Positions 25,384 through 35,294 of a stretch of DNA of 64,000 nt are shown here, in pieces. Under the pieces are notes generated by a model. That model was not told the DNA's origin. It ran no database searches and worked only from the letters and a program-made list of their open reading frames with translations. Both the position numbers and the translations under genes were made by a program. Every line of letters begins with the position of its first letter. Positions within the stretch are counted from its first letter, which is position 1. The stretch is taken from positions 1 to 64,000 of the forward strand of contig NZ_AUAS01000012.1 of the NCBI RefSeq assembly GCF_000428845.1. The letters are read 5' to 3'. The stretch comes from Dyadobacter alkalitolerans DSM 23607 (GTDB taxonomy: Bacteria > Bacteroidota > Bacteroidia > Cytophagales > Spirosomataceae).

Positions 25384-25832
25384 CATCATTAAGATAAATG
25401 CGCCAATTTAAAAGTGCATTCACATGTTGCAACAAAAACGCAAAGCGTCACGTAAGGGTTAAAAATGCCAGCAATCAACGCCTGCCATTAGCCTGAATTA
25501 CGCCGCCGATTGTAGTTACGCACTGCGGCAGCAAACAGTGGCAAACCTGCTTGATAAACGTAAAACAGACCAGCCTATCTTAAACCAAACACAACAAAGC
25601 CTTATGACAACATTACGGATGCTACAAACGTTGAATGCAACAGAGAGGGTTAAACTTTTAGACAAAAAGTAACATATAATTTTACTTAGCAGTATCAAGA
25701 TGTTATGTTTGCAAAAAATTTGAAATTCCGTTTGCTGTTTTTAAAGCACTAATCCTTCTGATAGGCATGATTTCAGGGCCGTGTTATTGCCCAATATTCT
25801 TTTGTATCAATTAGTCAAACCATATTTTTTAC
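25384..25832. other. Intergenic region upstream of Kelch gene
   Basis: About 450 bases between divergent genes. It holds ATGTTGCAACA at 25434-25444, one base short of a palindrome that also occurs at 35254-35265, and TATGTTTG at 25704-25711, which fits a -7 element for the Kelch gene but lacks a clear TTG upstream. An open frame of about 42 codons from GTG near 25538 was considered and not accepted. Confidence 0.4.
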
Positions 25833-26861
25833 ATGTTTAATATCTTAAAAAAGACTTCATTAGCCCTTCTGGTTGCGTCAACCGCATTACTTTCGTTCAG
25901 TTGCAGTAAGGATGATCCCGAGGCAGACAAAATTGGAAACTGGTATAGAGCAGGCATTCCCAATTTTGGTGGATCTGCAAGGGCACGTGCAGTAAGCTTT
26001 GTCATTGGAAATAAAGGATATATCGGAACAGGTCTTACAAATGAGACTGTTCAAAGAGTAAAGGATTTTTGGTCTTATGATGCAACAACCAAAATCTGGT
26101 CACAAGTTGCTCCATTCGAAGGGTCAGGAAGAAATGATGCTGTTGCCTTTGTTGTTAATGGAAAGGCTTATGTAGGAACAGGTTTCGACGGCGTGACCAC
26201 AGTAGACGGCGGATACAAAAAGGATTTCTATCAATACGATCCTGCAACCAACAAATGGACAAAAAAGGCGGATTATGCAGGCGGAACACGCCAGTATGCA
26301 ACGGCTTTTGTTGCTGATAACAGAGCATATGTGGGCCTTGGATGGAATGGAAGCGGTTACTATCAGGATTTCTACGAGTACAATGTACAAACTGATAAGT
26401 GGACAGAAGTTGCAACATTCACAGGTGGAAAACGCAGAGGCGCACTAGCATTCACAGTGGGTGGTAAAGCTTATGTAGGCTTTGGTCAAAGCAATTCGGG
26501 CGCCGGATCCGAACCAAAAGATCTTTACAGCTTCGATCCCGCAGGAAACAGCGGAACGGGCGCATGGACCAGAATGGAAACCAACACGGATGATAAATTC
26601 ACCGGAAGAACTTACGCTTTGCCTTTGGTTATCAATGATAAAGCATACATCGTTGGTGGAAATGCCAAGTCGGACACATGGGAATATACACCCGGCACCA
26701 ACACATGGACTGAGGTTGCAAGCTTTGAAGGCGGCCAGAGAGGCTTTGCCGCTGGTTTTGCAATCGGTAACACGGGTTATGTAGGAACAGGCGGAAACAT
26801 TGTTGACGATTTCTGGGCTTTTGATCCTGCTGCTGCCAAAAATGATGACGATAACCTGTAA
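25833..26861 (+). CDS. Kelch-repeat lipoprotein
   Basis: A 342-residue lipoprotein; signal ends in SFSC with Cys24. The rest is a six-bladed Kelch beta-propeller. Each repeat has the GKAYVGTG strand and the FYQYDPATNKWT strand: IGNKGYIGTG, VNGKAYVGTG, ADNRAYVGLG, VGGKAYVGFG, INDKAYIVGG, IGNTGYVGTG, about 50 residues apart. It resembles the NanM-like or generic outer-membrane Kelch proteins, but no catalytic residues can be assigned. It is followed after only 2 bases by the DUF4907 gene, so they form an operon. Upstream, 503 bases separate it from the divergent DUF4270 lipoprotein gene. Confidence 0.9.
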   Translation: MFNILKKTSLALLVASTALLSFSCSKDDPEADKIGNWYRAGIPNFGGSARARAVSFVIGNKGYIGTGLTNETVQRVKDFWSYDATTKIWSQVAPFEGSGRNDAVAFVVNGKAYVGTGFDGVTTVDGGYKKDFYQYDPATNKWTKKADYAGGTRQYATAFVADNRAYVGLGWNGSGYYQDFYEYNVQTDKWTEVATFTGGKRRGALAFTVGGKAYVGFGQSNSGAGSEPKDLYSFDPAGNSGTGAWTRMETNTDDKFTGRTYALPLVINDKAYIVGGNAKSDTWEYTPGTNTWTEVASFEGGQRGFAAGFAIGNTGYVGTGGNIVDDFWAFDPAAAKNDDDNL

Positions 26862-26863
26862 TT

Positions 26864-27214
26864 GTGGGTAGCAAGAAAAAACTCATTTTATTTATAAGCG
26901 TACTGGCCTTTGCTGCTGTAACTTATATCTTTCTTTACAAAGGAGATATTGGTGCAGACGGCAAAGGCCTTCGCCGTCTTAGCGTAGAAGCATTCAAAGT
27001 TGAATCAGGCTGGGGTTACCGCATTCTTGACAACGGCACGCCCATTATTGAGCAGCGCAGCATTCCGGGAATTGCGGGGAACAGAGGCTTTCAGACCGAG
27101 CAGTCGGCCCTTAAAACGGGCAATTTGGTGGAGCGCAAGTTGCAGAGCGGCATTTTTCCACCCTCAGTTTCAGCCAGCGAGCTGGATAGCCTGGGGATTC
27201 AATACGGGCAGTAA
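26864..27214 (+). CDS. DUF4907 protein
   Basis: A 116-residue protein starting with GTG two bases after the Kelch stop codon, so translational coupling is likely. Residues 6-25 are a single membrane helix or uncleaved signal (LILFISVLAFAAVTYIFLYK). The outer part shows the DUF4907 pattern: VEAFKVESGWGYRILDNGTP, IIEQRSIPGIAGNRGFQTEQ, then a helix with LKTGNLVERKLQSGIFPPSV and SASELDSLGI. Function unknown. The gene order Kelch, DUF4907 next to DUF4270 suggests a surface or periplasmic complex. Confidence 0.82.
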   Translation: MGSKKKLILFISVLAFAAVTYIFLYKGDIGADGKGLRRLSVEAFKVESGWGYRILDNGTPIIEQRSIPGIAGNRGFQTEQSALKTGNLVERKLQSGIFPPSVSASELDSLGIQYGQ

Positions 27215-27249
27215 TCTTGATTGTCGGCTATCCTGCCGCGTGATTATCA

Positions 27250-28371
27250 TTAATCCTTCTTTGCTTGCTCAGCCGCTCCTGCATCCGCGTGACTGAACTG
27301 GTAATGACCCATCACCGGGTAATGATCCGAGTAATCTACGTTATTGAATGTAGTAAAGTCCTGGATATCAAGCCTGTCGCCACTATAAAACTGGTGGTCT
27401 ATGCGGATAAAATAAGGCAGGTGGTTGAATGTAAAGCCAAAGCCCTCCCCTTTTTCTTCAAATCCGTTTTTAAGCAAGCCGCGCATTTTGCTGTAAACAT
27501 ATCCGTAGGGAATCTCATTAAAGTCGCCGCATACAATGACCGGGTGCGGCGAACCATTGATCCAGGATTCGAGGATTCCCATTTCTACCGATCTTCTCAC
27601 AAAGCCATTCCGCATGCGCTGGAAAGTGATTTTTCCTTCTTTTTTAACGCCCTCGACCTGCTTTTGGCGCACCAGTGTACTGAGCTTTAATGTCATCGAA
27701 TAAAGGTGCACGGCAATGATGCGCACCGTATCTCCCTTTATTTTAATATCTGCTTGGAGAAGACCATTTTGCGCTTCAAAGATCGTATCCCTTTTTGCAA
27801 TGATAGGATATTTGGAAAAAATCGCCAGCCCGGCCGACTGCGTGGGGCTTCCTGATGTGTTCTTAGTGTAAAAGGCGCTGTGGCCATACCCGCTGCTGTC
27901 CAGTGCTCTATTAATATTAAAGAGGTTTCCGCGGTCACTGAAATATTCAGACATGCAGAGAATGTCGGCCTTCGAAGAAGTCATCCACGCTTTCATATCA
28001 CTTACGCTCTGCCTGACGTGGGGATCCTTTAAATCTTCGTTTCTTTGAAAGCTGTGCACATTATAGTTCATCACAGAAAATGACTTAGCCAGCATATCCC
28101 GGTCCGTATCGTTGCCGAAAGAATAAGTCCTAGGCAGAAAAAGCCCGGCCAGGGCGACCATAATCAGCGGAAGCAAAGCCCTTTTTCTTTCAACAATAAA
28201 CCAAATGGGTATACTGACCAGATGAATGATGACGACAACCGGAAAAGACATCATCATAAAACCAGCCACCCACCCTTTGGGCGGGACCCAGAGTATCATG
28301 ATGTAAATCAGCAGGGTATAAGTCGCAAAACACTTGTAGAGGAACCAGAGGAAATTTTTAAACCCTTTCAT
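27250..28371 (-). CDS. Membrane-anchored endonuclease/exonuclease/phosphatase protein
   Basis: A 373-residue protein with three N-terminal membrane helices (about 10-75: LLIYIMILWV, MMSFPVVVIIHLVSIPIWFI, ALLPLIMVALAGLFL) and a C-terminal EEP metallo-phosphoesterase domain facing outward. Motifs in order: VMNYNVHSFQRNEDL, ADILCMSEYFSDRG, AGLAIFSKYPI, VRIIAVHLYS, PVIVCGDFNEIPYGYVY, and the terminal DYSDHYPVMGHY. The Asn, Glu/Ser, Asp-x-Asn and Ser-Asp-His residues of the family are visible. Relatives cleave DNA, inositol phosphates or sphingomyelin, so the substrate is open. It is divergent from the rimP operon. Confidence 0.87.
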   Translation of the reverse strand: MKGFKNFLWFLYKCFATYTLLIYIMILWVPPKGWVAGFMMMSFPVVVIIHLVSIPIWFIVERKRALLPLIMVALAGLFLPRTYSFGNDTDRDMLAKSFSVMNYNVHSFQRNEDLKDPHVRQSVSDMKAWMTSSKADILCMSEYFSDRGNLFNINRALDSSGYGHSAFYTKNTSGSPTQSAGLAIFSKYPIIAKRDTIFEAQNGLLQADIKIKGDTVRIIAVHLYSMTLKLSTLVRQKQVEGVKKEGKITFQRMRNGFVRRSVEMGILESWINGSPHPVIVCGDFNEIPYGYVYSKMRGLLKNGFEEKGEGFGFTFNHLPYFIRIDHQFYSGDRLDIQDFTTFNNVDYSDHYPVMGHYQFSHADAGAAEQAKKD

Positions 28372-28439
28372 TAAGTCAATATCGCATTTTTCAACAAAAA
28401 TAGGGGATCAAGATGAATTTCGAAGACATCTGCTTTAAC

Positions 28440-28470
28440 TTGTACAAATGATAAAATATTTTTACCTTTG
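28440..28470 (+). promoter_or_regulatory. Promoter of the rimP operon
   Basis: TTG at 28440-28442, 20 bases, TACCTTTG at 28463-28470. This is an exact Bacteroidota TTG / TAnnTTTG promoter; transcription would begin near 28477, giving a leader of about 65 bases. Confidence 0.7.
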
Positions 28471-28498
28471 CAAATAATTCTATTTTGATCGATTGATT

Positions 28499-28523
28499 GA
28501 GGGGGTCTTAAATCCCCTTTTTT
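28499..28523 (+). promoter_or_regulatory. Terminator-like leader hairpin before rimP
   Basis: GGGGG (28501-28505) pairs with CCCCT (28514-28518), extended by A-T and G-T pairs at the base, with an 8-base loop and a run of six T. It looks like an intrinsic terminator located between promoter and start codon, 18 bases before ATG 28542. Placement suggests attenuation of the operon, or processing; no alternative antiterminator stem is evident. Confidence 0.55.
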
Positions 28524-28541
28524 ATTTGCAGTAAGCCGTAC

Positions 28542-29024
28542 ATGACAATAAAAGAGCAGTTGGAAGCTTTGCTGGAACCCCTTCTTGAGGATGGCAACTG
28601 TTTCCTTGTAGATATCATCATTAAGCCTTCCAAGGTAAGTCAAAAAGTTTCAATTCTTGTCGATAGCGATGAGGGGATAACCATTCAGCAATGTACATCC
28701 ATCAGCAGAAGATTGGCCAAGCAATTGGAAGAACTGGAAATTTTCGCAGATGCCTACACACTTGAAGTTTCATCACCGGGATTAGACCAACCTTTGCTTT
28801 TGTTGAGGCAATATCAAAAAAACCTGGGCAGAAATTTGAAGGTTACATTAAAAACGGGAGAGGTAATTTCGGGGACATTGATGGAGGCAAATGAAGAAAT
28901 TGTAAAATTACAGTTACCTGCACCTAAAAAGAAGACGAAAACACCCATCGACCCAGCTGAGTTGATCCGGGATATTCCGTTTGACGATATTTCAAAGGCT
29001 TTAATAGAAATTTCTTTTAAATAA
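28542..29024 (+). CDS. rimP: Ribosome maturation factor RimP
   Basis: A 160-residue cytosolic protein needed for late 30S subunit assembly. Residues 1-75 form the N-terminal alpha/beta domain (LEDGNCFLVDIIIKPSKVSQ, VSILVDSDEGITIQQCTSIS) and the motif YTLEVSSPGLDQPL, equivalent to the family's LEVSSPGLDRPL, joins it to the C-terminal SH3-like domain (GRNLKVTLKTGEVISGTLME). First gene of the rimP-nusA-infB operon, with gaps of 87 and 72 bases. It has an identifiable promoter and a terminator-like leader hairpin. Length is normal. Confidence 0.95.
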   Translation: MTIKEQLEALLEPLLEDGNCFLVDIIIKPSKVSQKVSILVDSDEGITIQQCTSISRRLAKQLEELEIFADAYTLEVSSPGLDQPLLLLRQYQKNLGRNLKVTLKTGEVISGTLMEANEEIVKLQLPAPKKKTKTPIDPAELIRDIPFDDISKALIEISFK

Positions 29025-29111
29025 AGTTACAAGCCAGAGCCAGTTTTCTGATTTGTAATCAATTATATAATATGTATAACTTAGTATCAGCAAATATCTA
29101 TAACATAAGCA

Positions 29112-30353
29112 ATGGATAGCGGAATATTAATTGAATCATTTGCCGAGTTCGCAAGCTCCAAAAACATCGATCGTCCAACGATGATCAGTGTTTTGGAAGA
29201 AGTGTTTCGCACAATGATTCGTAAGAAATACGGCACTGATGATAATTTTGATGTAATCATTAACCCAGAAAGCGGTGACCTTGAAATGTGGCGGACACGT
29301 GAGATCGTTGACGACAACTCAGAGGACATTTGGGATTACAACAAAATACCACTTGCAGAAGCCCGCAAAATTCAGGGTGACTTTGAAGTAGGTGAAGAAG
29401 TTGCAGAAGAGGTTAAGCTGGTTGAATTCGGCCGCAGGCTTGTGCAGACGGCAAGACAAACTTTGATCCAGAAGATCAAGGACATGGAAAAAGAAATCAT
29501 GTTCGAGAAATACAAGGATCAGGTAGGTGAAATGATCACCGGCGAGGTTTATCAGACATTACGTCATGAAGTGATCATCGTGGATTCAGAAGGTAACGAG
29601 CTTTCACTTCCACGCACCGAGCAGATTTCAAAAGATCGCTTCCGCAAGGGAGAGTCCGTTAAATCTGTGATCCACAAGGTGGAAATGAATAATGGTTCTC
29701 CAAAGATCACACTATCAAGAACTTCACCTGTTTTCCTTGAAAGACTCTTTGAAGTTGAAATTCCGGAGATTTACGATGGAATTATTTCAGTAAGACGTGT
29801 TGTTCGTGAACCAGGGGAGCGCGCCAAAGTTGCCGTAGAATCCTACGATGACAGAATCGATCCGGTAGGCGCTTGTGTAGGGATGAAAGGATCCCGTATC
29901 CATTCAATCGTACGCGAACTTGGTAATGAGAATATAGATGTTATCAACTACACAGACAACCTTGAACTGCTTATCAGCAGGGCTTTGAGTCCGGCCAAAG
30001 TAAGTTCGATGCAGATTGACCGCGATGCCAAACGTGTTTCTGTTTTCCTTAAACCCGATCAGGTTTCACTTGCAATCGGAAAAGGAGGTCAGAACATTAA
30101 GCTGGCCGGTAAGCTGGTTGGAATGGAAATTGATGTTTTCAGAGATATTGAAGAGCAAAACGATGAAGACGTCGATTTGACCGAATTCTCCGATGAAATT
30201 GATGAATGGATTATCAGTGAACTGCACAAAATCGGTCTGGATACAGCCAAGAGCGTGCTGGCACTTAATAAAGAAGAGCTTGTCAGAAGAACCGATCTTG
30301 AAGAAGCAACGGTTGAAGAAGTTCTTGACATTCTTCGAAAAGAGTTTGAATAA
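29112..30353 (+). CDS. nusA: Transcription termination/antitermination factor NusA
   Basis: A 413-residue RNA polymerase-associated factor for pausing, termination and antitermination. The N-terminal domain (about 1-125) starts ESFAEFASSKNIDRPTMISV and contains EVFRTMIRKKYG; the S1 domain (about 135-205) includes GEMITGEVYQTLRHEVIIVD; two KH domains follow (ACVGMKGSRIHSIVRELGNE and SLAIGKGGQNIKLAGKLVGM). The C-terminus (about 345-413) is acidic with a single helix-hairpin-helix-like repeat (ELHKIGLDTAKSVLALNKEE), the short Bacteroidota form without the second acidic repeat of E. coli. Second gene of the rimP-nusA-infB operon. Confidence 0.95.
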   Translation: MDSGILIESFAEFASSKNIDRPTMISVLEEVFRTMIRKKYGTDDNFDVIINPESGDLEMWRTREIVDDNSEDIWDYNKIPLAEARKIQGDFEVGEEVAEEVKLVEFGRRLVQTARQTLIQKIKDMEKEIMFEKYKDQVGEMITGEVYQTLRHEVIIVDSEGNELSLPRTEQISKDRFRKGESVKSVIHKVEMNNGSPKITLSRTSPVFLERLFEVEIPEIYDGIISVRRVVREPGERAKVAVESYDDRIDPVGACVGMKGSRIHSIVRELGNENIDVINYTDNLELLISRALSPAKVSSMQIDRDAKRVSVFLKPDQVSLAIGKGGQNIKLAGKLVGMEIDVFRDIEEQNDEDVDLTEFSDEIDEWIISELHKIGLDTAKSVLALNKEELVRRTDLEEATVEEVLDILRKEFE

Positions 30354-30425
30354 TTTACAATAACCGGCAGTTTTAATCCAGGGGTTAGATCTGCCAATGC
30401 AAAACTTTTTCTACTAATTGCTAAT

Positions 30426-33400
30426 ATGGCAGAAGATAAAATGATGCGCCTAAGCCAAGTGGCACGGATCCTGAACGTAGGAATTACTACGATCGTGGAT
30501 CACCTGTCTGCCAAAGGGTATAAGGTGGAGAGTAACCCGAATACAAAGATTAATTCTGATCAGATTGAATTTCTTGCGAAAGATTTTAAATCTGATGATC
30601 TGAGATCATCCCTTTCCTTTAAACCAGCTCAGACTGAAACTCCGGTAGAAACCAGGGAAGAAAAAGTAAAAAGTGATGTTGATGGAATTCTATACTTCAG
30701 AAACAGTGCTTCTAAACCAGAAGAGAAACCTGTTGTTGAAGAAACTGAATCAAATGCTCCATCCGCTTTTGAGAACCGCCTGCCTGGAATTAAGGTAGTC
30801 GGTAAAATAGATTTGGACGCAAAAAGACCTGCACCCGTACCCGCTGCTCAAGAACCTAAGACGGAAGCGCCTAAGGAAGTTGTAGCTGAAAAACCAGCTG
30901 CGCCAGCGCCAGCCGCTGTTGTTGAACCTAAGCCAGAGCCTAAACCAGAGCCTGTTGCTGAGGTAAAACAAGAGGCAGAGCCCGTTCAGCCAAAAGCTGT
31001 TGAGACTCCGAAAGAGCCTGTCAAGGAAGAGCCTAAGGCTGAACAGCCGCAGGAGACTAAGGCCGCTGAGGAGCAAAAACCAGCTCCTGCCCCAGCGCCA
31101 GAAGAAAAACCCCAAGCAGAAGCAGTGCAACCAGCGCCTGTGGCTGAAACGCCTAAGGCTCCGGAAACAGCCCCGGCTCTAAGCGAACCTGTGGCAGCTG
31201 CCGCCGAAGAAGCAGTTGAGTCAAACCTGATCGAGGCCAAAGGAGAGCAGCTTCGCGGTCTTCGCGTGATTGGTAAGATTGAGCTTCCATCCGATAAGAT
31301 CAAGAAAAAAGACCCTGTTGCATCCAGCAGTGATACAGCAGCAGATAAAAAACGCCGCAGAAAACGCAAGAGAATCCGTGATGGCGTTGTGGTTGCCGGT
31401 GAAAACCGCCCCGCAACAACAGCAGCAGATCCGAATGCACCGGCAAGGCCTAAGGAAGCTAATGTTCCACCGGCAGGAAATCGCACCGGAAACCGTCCGG
31501 CTGCACCGGGAGCACCAGGCACAACGCCGGCAGCAGGTAATGCATCTGCAAGAAGCGGCCCGGCAAATCGCAGTGGCGCAGCAGGCAACAACCGCCGTGG
31601 TGTTAAAAGAGAAGAAGTTTCAGATAAGGAAGTTTCAGATAACATTAAAGCTACAATGGCCCGCATGGGTGGTGGTAACACCAGAAATGTTGGCCGTGGT
31701 GGAAAAGGAACCCGTCGCAGGGACCGCGGAGATCAGAATGATCCCAACGGACTTGATTCGGACGAAACAAAAGTATTGCGCGTAACAGAATTCGTTTCTG
31801 CAAACGACTTGGCTTCACTGATGGACGTAACAGTTCAGGAAGTAATCTCGGTTTGTATGAGTATGGGAATGTTCGTTTCCATCAACCAGCGTCTGGATGC
31901 AGAAGCGATCACTTTCATCGCCGATGAATTTGGATTTGAAGTTGCCTTTATTTCTGCCGAAGAAGAAGTGCAGAATGATGTGCAGGAAGAAGTTGATGAC
32001 GAAGAAAGCCTGAAAGAAAGAGCGCCGATCGTTACCATTATGGGTCACGTTGACCACGGTAAAACATCGCTTCTGGATTATATCCGTCAGGAAAATGTGG
32101 CCAGTGGTGAAGCGGGTGGAATTACCCAGCACATTGGTGCATATAGTGTAAAAACCAAAACAGGCAAACAGGTAACATTCCTGGATACGCCGGGTCACGA
32201 AGCATTTACAGCGATGCGTGCCCGTGGTGCCAACGTTACCGACGTGGTTATCATCGTGATCGCAGCTGACGACAGCGTCATGCCTCAGACACGTGAAGCG
32301 ATCAACCACGCGCAGGTTGCCGGAGCACCAATCGTATTTGCATTCAGTAAAGTAGATAAGGCCGGGGCTAACACGGAAAAAATTCGTGAAGAGCTTGCCA
32401 ATATGAACCTTTTGGTTGAAGAATGGGGTGGAAAATACCAGACCCAGGAAATATCTTCCAAATCAGGTATGGGTATCGACGAGCTGCTTGAAAAAGTATT
32501 GCTTGAAGCCGAACTGCTTGAATTGAAAGCCAACCCTGACCGCCGTGCAGCTGGTGCCGTTGTAGAAGCATCTCTTGATAAGGGCCGCGGATATGTTACG
32601 ACCATCCTTGTACAGACGGGAACCTTGAAAGTGGGTGATGTGGTCCTTGCAGGTTCGCATTACGGAAAGGTGAAAGCCATGACTGACTATCTGGGTAGAA
32701 AGCTTAAATCAGCCGGACCATCCATGCCAGTTCAGTTGCTTGGTCTTAACGGTGCCCCGCAGGCAGGTGATCGTTTCAATGTATTTGAAAACGAGCGTGA
32801 TGCCCGCGATATCGCAACCAAGCGTGAGCAGATCCAGCGCGAGCAGTCGATCCGGACGCGTAAGCACATTACCCTTGAAGAGATCGGTCGTCGTAAGGCA
32901 ATCGGAAGTTTCCGCGAGTTGAACCTGATCGTTAAAGGTGACGTGGATGGATCGGTTGAAGCCCTTTCAGATTCGTTATTGCAACTATCAACATCTGAGG
33001 TGCAGGTGAACATTATCCACAAAGCCGTGGGTCAGATCTCCGAATCCGATGTCAACCTGGCCATCGCTTCTGATGCGATTGTGATAGGCTTCCAGGTTCG
33101 TCCTTCCTCGAATGCCAAGAAAATGGCAGAACAGGATCAGATCGAAATCCGTCACTACTCGGTTATTTACCAGGCGATCGATGAGATTAAGGATGCGATG
33201 ACTGGTATGCTTGCTCCTTCTATCGAAGAGATCATTACAGGAAATATTGAAATACGCGAAGTGTTCAAGATCAGCCGGATCGGAACCATCGCAGGTTGCT
33301 ATGTTACGGATGGTTATGTTAAGCGCAGCAATAAGATCCGCGTAGTACGCGAAGGAATCGTATTGCTGACCGGGGAAATCGACTCGCTGAAACGTTACAA

Positions 33401-33524
33401 AGACGACGTTCAGGAAGTTAGAAACGGTTATGAGTGCGGTTTGAGTATCAAGAACTTCAACGACATTGAAGTGGGCGACATCATCGAAAGCTTTGAGCTT
33501 CGTGAAGTGAAAAGAACACTTTAA
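30426..33524 (+). CDS. infB: Translation initiation factor IF-2
   Basis: A 1032-residue GTPase that brings initiator tRNA to the 30S subunit. The N-terminal IF2-N domain (about 5-55: [20 protein letters not shown]) is followed by a long Ala/Pro/Glu/Lys-rich linker (about 60-420), the second IF2-N domain (about 440-500), and the G domain with GHVDHGKT at 540-547, DTPGH (switch II) and SKVD. Domains II, III and IV follow, ending [20 protein letters not shown]. The long low-complexity N-terminus is normal for this phylum. Last gene of the operon; a strong terminator follows at 33543-33575. Confidence 0.97.
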   Translation: MAEDKMMRLSQVARILNVGITTIVDHLSAKGYKVESNPNTKINSDQIEFLAKDFKSDDLRSSLSFKPAQTETPVETREEKVKSDVDGILYFRNSASKPEEKPVVEETESNAPSAFENRLPGIKVVGKIDLDAKRPAPVPAAQEPKTEAPKEVVAEKPAAPAPAAVVEPKPEPKPEPVAEVKQEAEPVQPKAVETPKEPVKEEPKAEQPQETKAAEEQKPAPAPAPEEKPQAEAVQPAPVAETPKAPETAPALSEPVAAAAEEAVESNLIEAKGEQLRGLRVIGKIELPSDKIKKKDPVASSSDTAADKKRRRKRKRIRDGVVVAGENRPATTAADPNAPARPKEANVPPAGNRTGNRPAAPGAPGTTPAAGNASARSGPANRSGAAGNNRRGVKREEVSDKEVSDNIKATMARMGGGNTRNVGRGGKGTRRRDRGDQNDPNGLDSDETKVLRVTEFVSANDLASLMDVTVQEVISVCMSMGMFVSINQRLDAEAITFIADEFGFEVAFISAEEEVQNDVQEEVDDEESLKERAPIVTIMGHVDHGKTSLLDYIRQENVASGEAGGITQHIGAYSVKTKTGKQVTFLDTPGHEAFTAMRARGANVTDVVIIVIAADDSVMPQTREAINHAQVAGAPIVFAFSKVDKAGANTEKIREELANMNLLVEEWGGKYQTQEISSKSGMGIDELLEKVLLEAELLELKANPDRRAAGAVVEASLDKGRGYVTTILVQTGTLKVGDVVLAGSHYGKVKAMTDYLGRKLKSAGPSMPVQLLGLNGAPQAGDRFNVFENERDARDIATKREQIQREQSIRTRKHITLEEIGRRKAIGSFRELNLIVKGDVDGSVEALSDSLLQLSTSEVQVNIIHKAVGQISESDVNLAIASDAIVIGFQVRPSSNAKKMAEQDQIEIRHYSVIYQAIDEIKDAMTGMLAPSIEEIITGNIEIREVFKISRIGTIAGCYVTDGYVKRSNKIRVVREGIVLLTGEIDSLKRYKDDVQEVRNGYECGLSIKNFNDIEVGDIIESFELREVKRTL

Positions 33525-33542
33525 TAGTTTAAGCGAATATGG

Positions 33543-33575
33543 AAAGCCCTGCTCCAAAACTGGATGCAGGGCTTT
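33543..33575 (+). terminator. Terminator after infB
   Basis: 10-base stem AAAGCCCTGC / GCAGGGCTTT with a 13-base loop and following T-run, 19 bases past the infB stop. The A-run at its left could also serve the convergent carboxylesterase gene. Confidence 0.88.
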
Positions 33576-33596
33576 TTGCTGTTTAGCGCTATAATG

Positions 33597-35237
33597 TTAC
33601 TTCATGTATTCTTTATCAAGAAACAGATAACGGTCCCTGTCGCTTTCTGTCTGCTGCTCGCTTTTCACGTCAATGTTCATGAACTTAACAGGAGCCTTGC
33701 CTGTGTTTGCATCCCACTGAGGAAGTCCTTTGCCGTTCGGATTACCCGTTTTAATAAAATTTGCAAAATAATCCACCATCGTTGCAGATACCTTATAATC
33801 ATCCGGCGTCCATTCGTATACCTTGTTGCTGGCAAGGTTTCCTAATGCGTACTCAATCTCAGAAGCGTGGGCTGCTCCTACTGCCGCAGGCGTCGCGGGT
33901 GCAGTTTTGGCAGCATCGCCCTTGATAACCCCGCCCGCAAGACCCGCCTTAGCATTACCCATCGCTGCCGACATAGCCGGGCGAATGCGCGAGAAAACAT
34001 ATCGATAGACAGGCTTGCCACCAGTTTGAATTTGCAGATCGGCCCATTTCCATGTGCTGTAAACAATGAAGCGGTCGCTGGAAAGCGCTGTTGCCGCTTT
34101 GACAACCTCAACATCCGAGGCAGCCGGATACAATTTCAGAACCTGCTCGGCTTTATCGTTATACAAACCGCTCACTGCTTTCTTGTAGTTTTCAAGCGTT
34201 GGCGCCTCAGCCTTTAAAACGACCTGGTAAGGAACTTCGGCGGAATTCCAGCCAACCAGGATGGGGATTTTTGCCTGCTGGCCGGCCTGGAAGATCTCAG
34301 GCAATGTTTTTGGCAGGAAATAACCATCAATTGTTGGCGTAGTGGCCGTGCGCGTCTGGCCGGGTGTATAGGCCGCTTCCAAAAGATCCGCAGCAGACAA
34401 AGCCCGGAGCTCTTTCAGAGAGCTGCCCGTTTTAACTCCTTTGGCAAATGCCTCGCCGATCTTTTCAGCTTCGTCCAAAGGCATCGATGCTAATGTAGGG
34501 TTAATTCCTGCCCCGCTCTCTCCTATCGCTCCTACAATAAGGTCTTTGGATAAAGGCGAAGCCATCTGCACCGAAACGGAAATTGAGCCTGCCGATTCAC
34601 CGGCAATGGTCACATGCTTGGGATCGCCACCGAACTTATCAATGTTCTTCTGCACCCATAGCAATGCTGCGTGCTGATCCAGGTAGCCGTAATTACCCGA
34701 GGATTTATTGGGAGATTCCTGCGTCAGCTCGGGATGTGAGAAAAAGCCAAAAATCCCCAGCCGGTAATTCAATGTAACCACCACAATGCCTTTTTTGGCT
34801 AATGTCTCTCCATCATACCGGGGCTCAGAACCATCACCGGCTGCAAGGCCTCCACCATAGAAATACACCAGGACCGGCATTTTTTCTTTCATCGTCTTGG
34901 CAGGCGTCCAGACATTTAAGTACAGACAATCTTCGCTCATATCTTTTGAGCGGAAGCCCATATCACCAAAAATCGGTTTCTGCATAGGCTTGTTGCCAAA
35001 CTGGTCCGCTTTGCGCACGCCTTGCCAGTTCTGGGCGGGCTGTGGTTCTTTCCAACGCAGCTCACCCACCGGCGGCGCAGCAAAAGGAACACCTCTGAAA
35101 ATCAAAAGCCCCGATCCGGCCTCCCGGGTTCCTTCCAGTGTCCCATTCTCGACGGTTACCTGATTACTTTTTTGGGCAAAGAGTGTCATAGAAGTGGTTA
35201 CGCAGAGCAAAAGTGCTAGTACTAAGTGTTTTGGCAT
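33597..35237 (-). CDS. Secreted carboxylesterase (type B)
   Basis: A 546-residue alpha/beta hydrolase. Starting at ATG 35237 it has a clean signal peptide (HLVLALLLCVTTSMTLFAQ); an upstream in-frame extension of 16 residues is unlikely. Family motifs: SEDCLYLNVWTPAKT, oxyanion loop VYFYGGGLAAGDGS, nucleophile elbow GESAGS with Ser215, and the His region VGAAHASEIEYALGN. The acid is in IPILVGWNSAEVPYQ. It would hydrolyse carboxylic esters in the periplasm or outside. It is divergent from a NrtR-like Nudix regulator gene, and the 142-base gap carries two palindromes, so control by that regulator is plausible. Confidence 0.9.
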   Translation of the reverse strand: MPKHLVLALLLCVTTSMTLFAQKSNQVTVENGTLEGTREAGSGLLIFRGVPFAAPPVGELRWKEPQPAQNWQGVRKADQFGNKPMQKPIFGDMGFRSKDMSEDCLYLNVWTPAKTMKEKMPVLVYFYGGGLAAGDGSEPRYDGETLAKKGIVVVTLNYRLGIFGFFSHPELTQESPNKSSGNYGYLDQHAALLWVQKNIDKFGGDPKHVTIAGESAGSISVSVQMASPLSKDLIVGAIGESGAGINPTLASMPLDEAEKIGEAFAKGVKTGSSLKELRALSAADLLEAAYTPGQTRTATTPTIDGYFLPKTLPEIFQAGQQAKIPILVGWNSAEVPYQVVLKAEAPTLENYKKAVSGLYNDKAEQVLKLYPAASDVEVVKAATALSSDRFIVYSTWKWADLQIQTGGKPVYRYVFSRIRPAMSAAMGNAKAGLAGGVIKGDAAKTAPATPAAVGAAHASEIEYALGNLASNKVYEWTPDDYKVSATMVDYFANFIKTGNPNGKGLPQWDANTGKAPVKFMNIDVKSEQQTESDRDRYLFLDKEYMK

Positions 35238-35253
35238 AATATAAAGGTTTGAC

Positions 35254-35265
35254 ATGTTGCAACAT
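35254..35265. promoter_or_regulatory. Palindrome ATGTTGCAACAT
   Basis: Perfect 12-base palindrome 16 bases upstream of the carboxylesterase start codon, within its likely 5' leader or promoter. A near copy (11 of 12) is at 25434-25444. Confidence 0.35.
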
Positions 35266-35294
35266 TTAAAGTATAAACCATACATTAATTTTAT

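Noticed and set aside
25480-25670. Plus-strand open frame (LLDKRKTDQPILNQTQQSLM) ending DKK
   Set aside because: Only a GTG start possible, no promoter or family, sits in the intergenic region of divergent genes.
30986-31681. Minus-strand 231-codon frame
   Set aside because: Shadow of the Ala/Pro/Glu-rich linker of infB; low-complexity composition.
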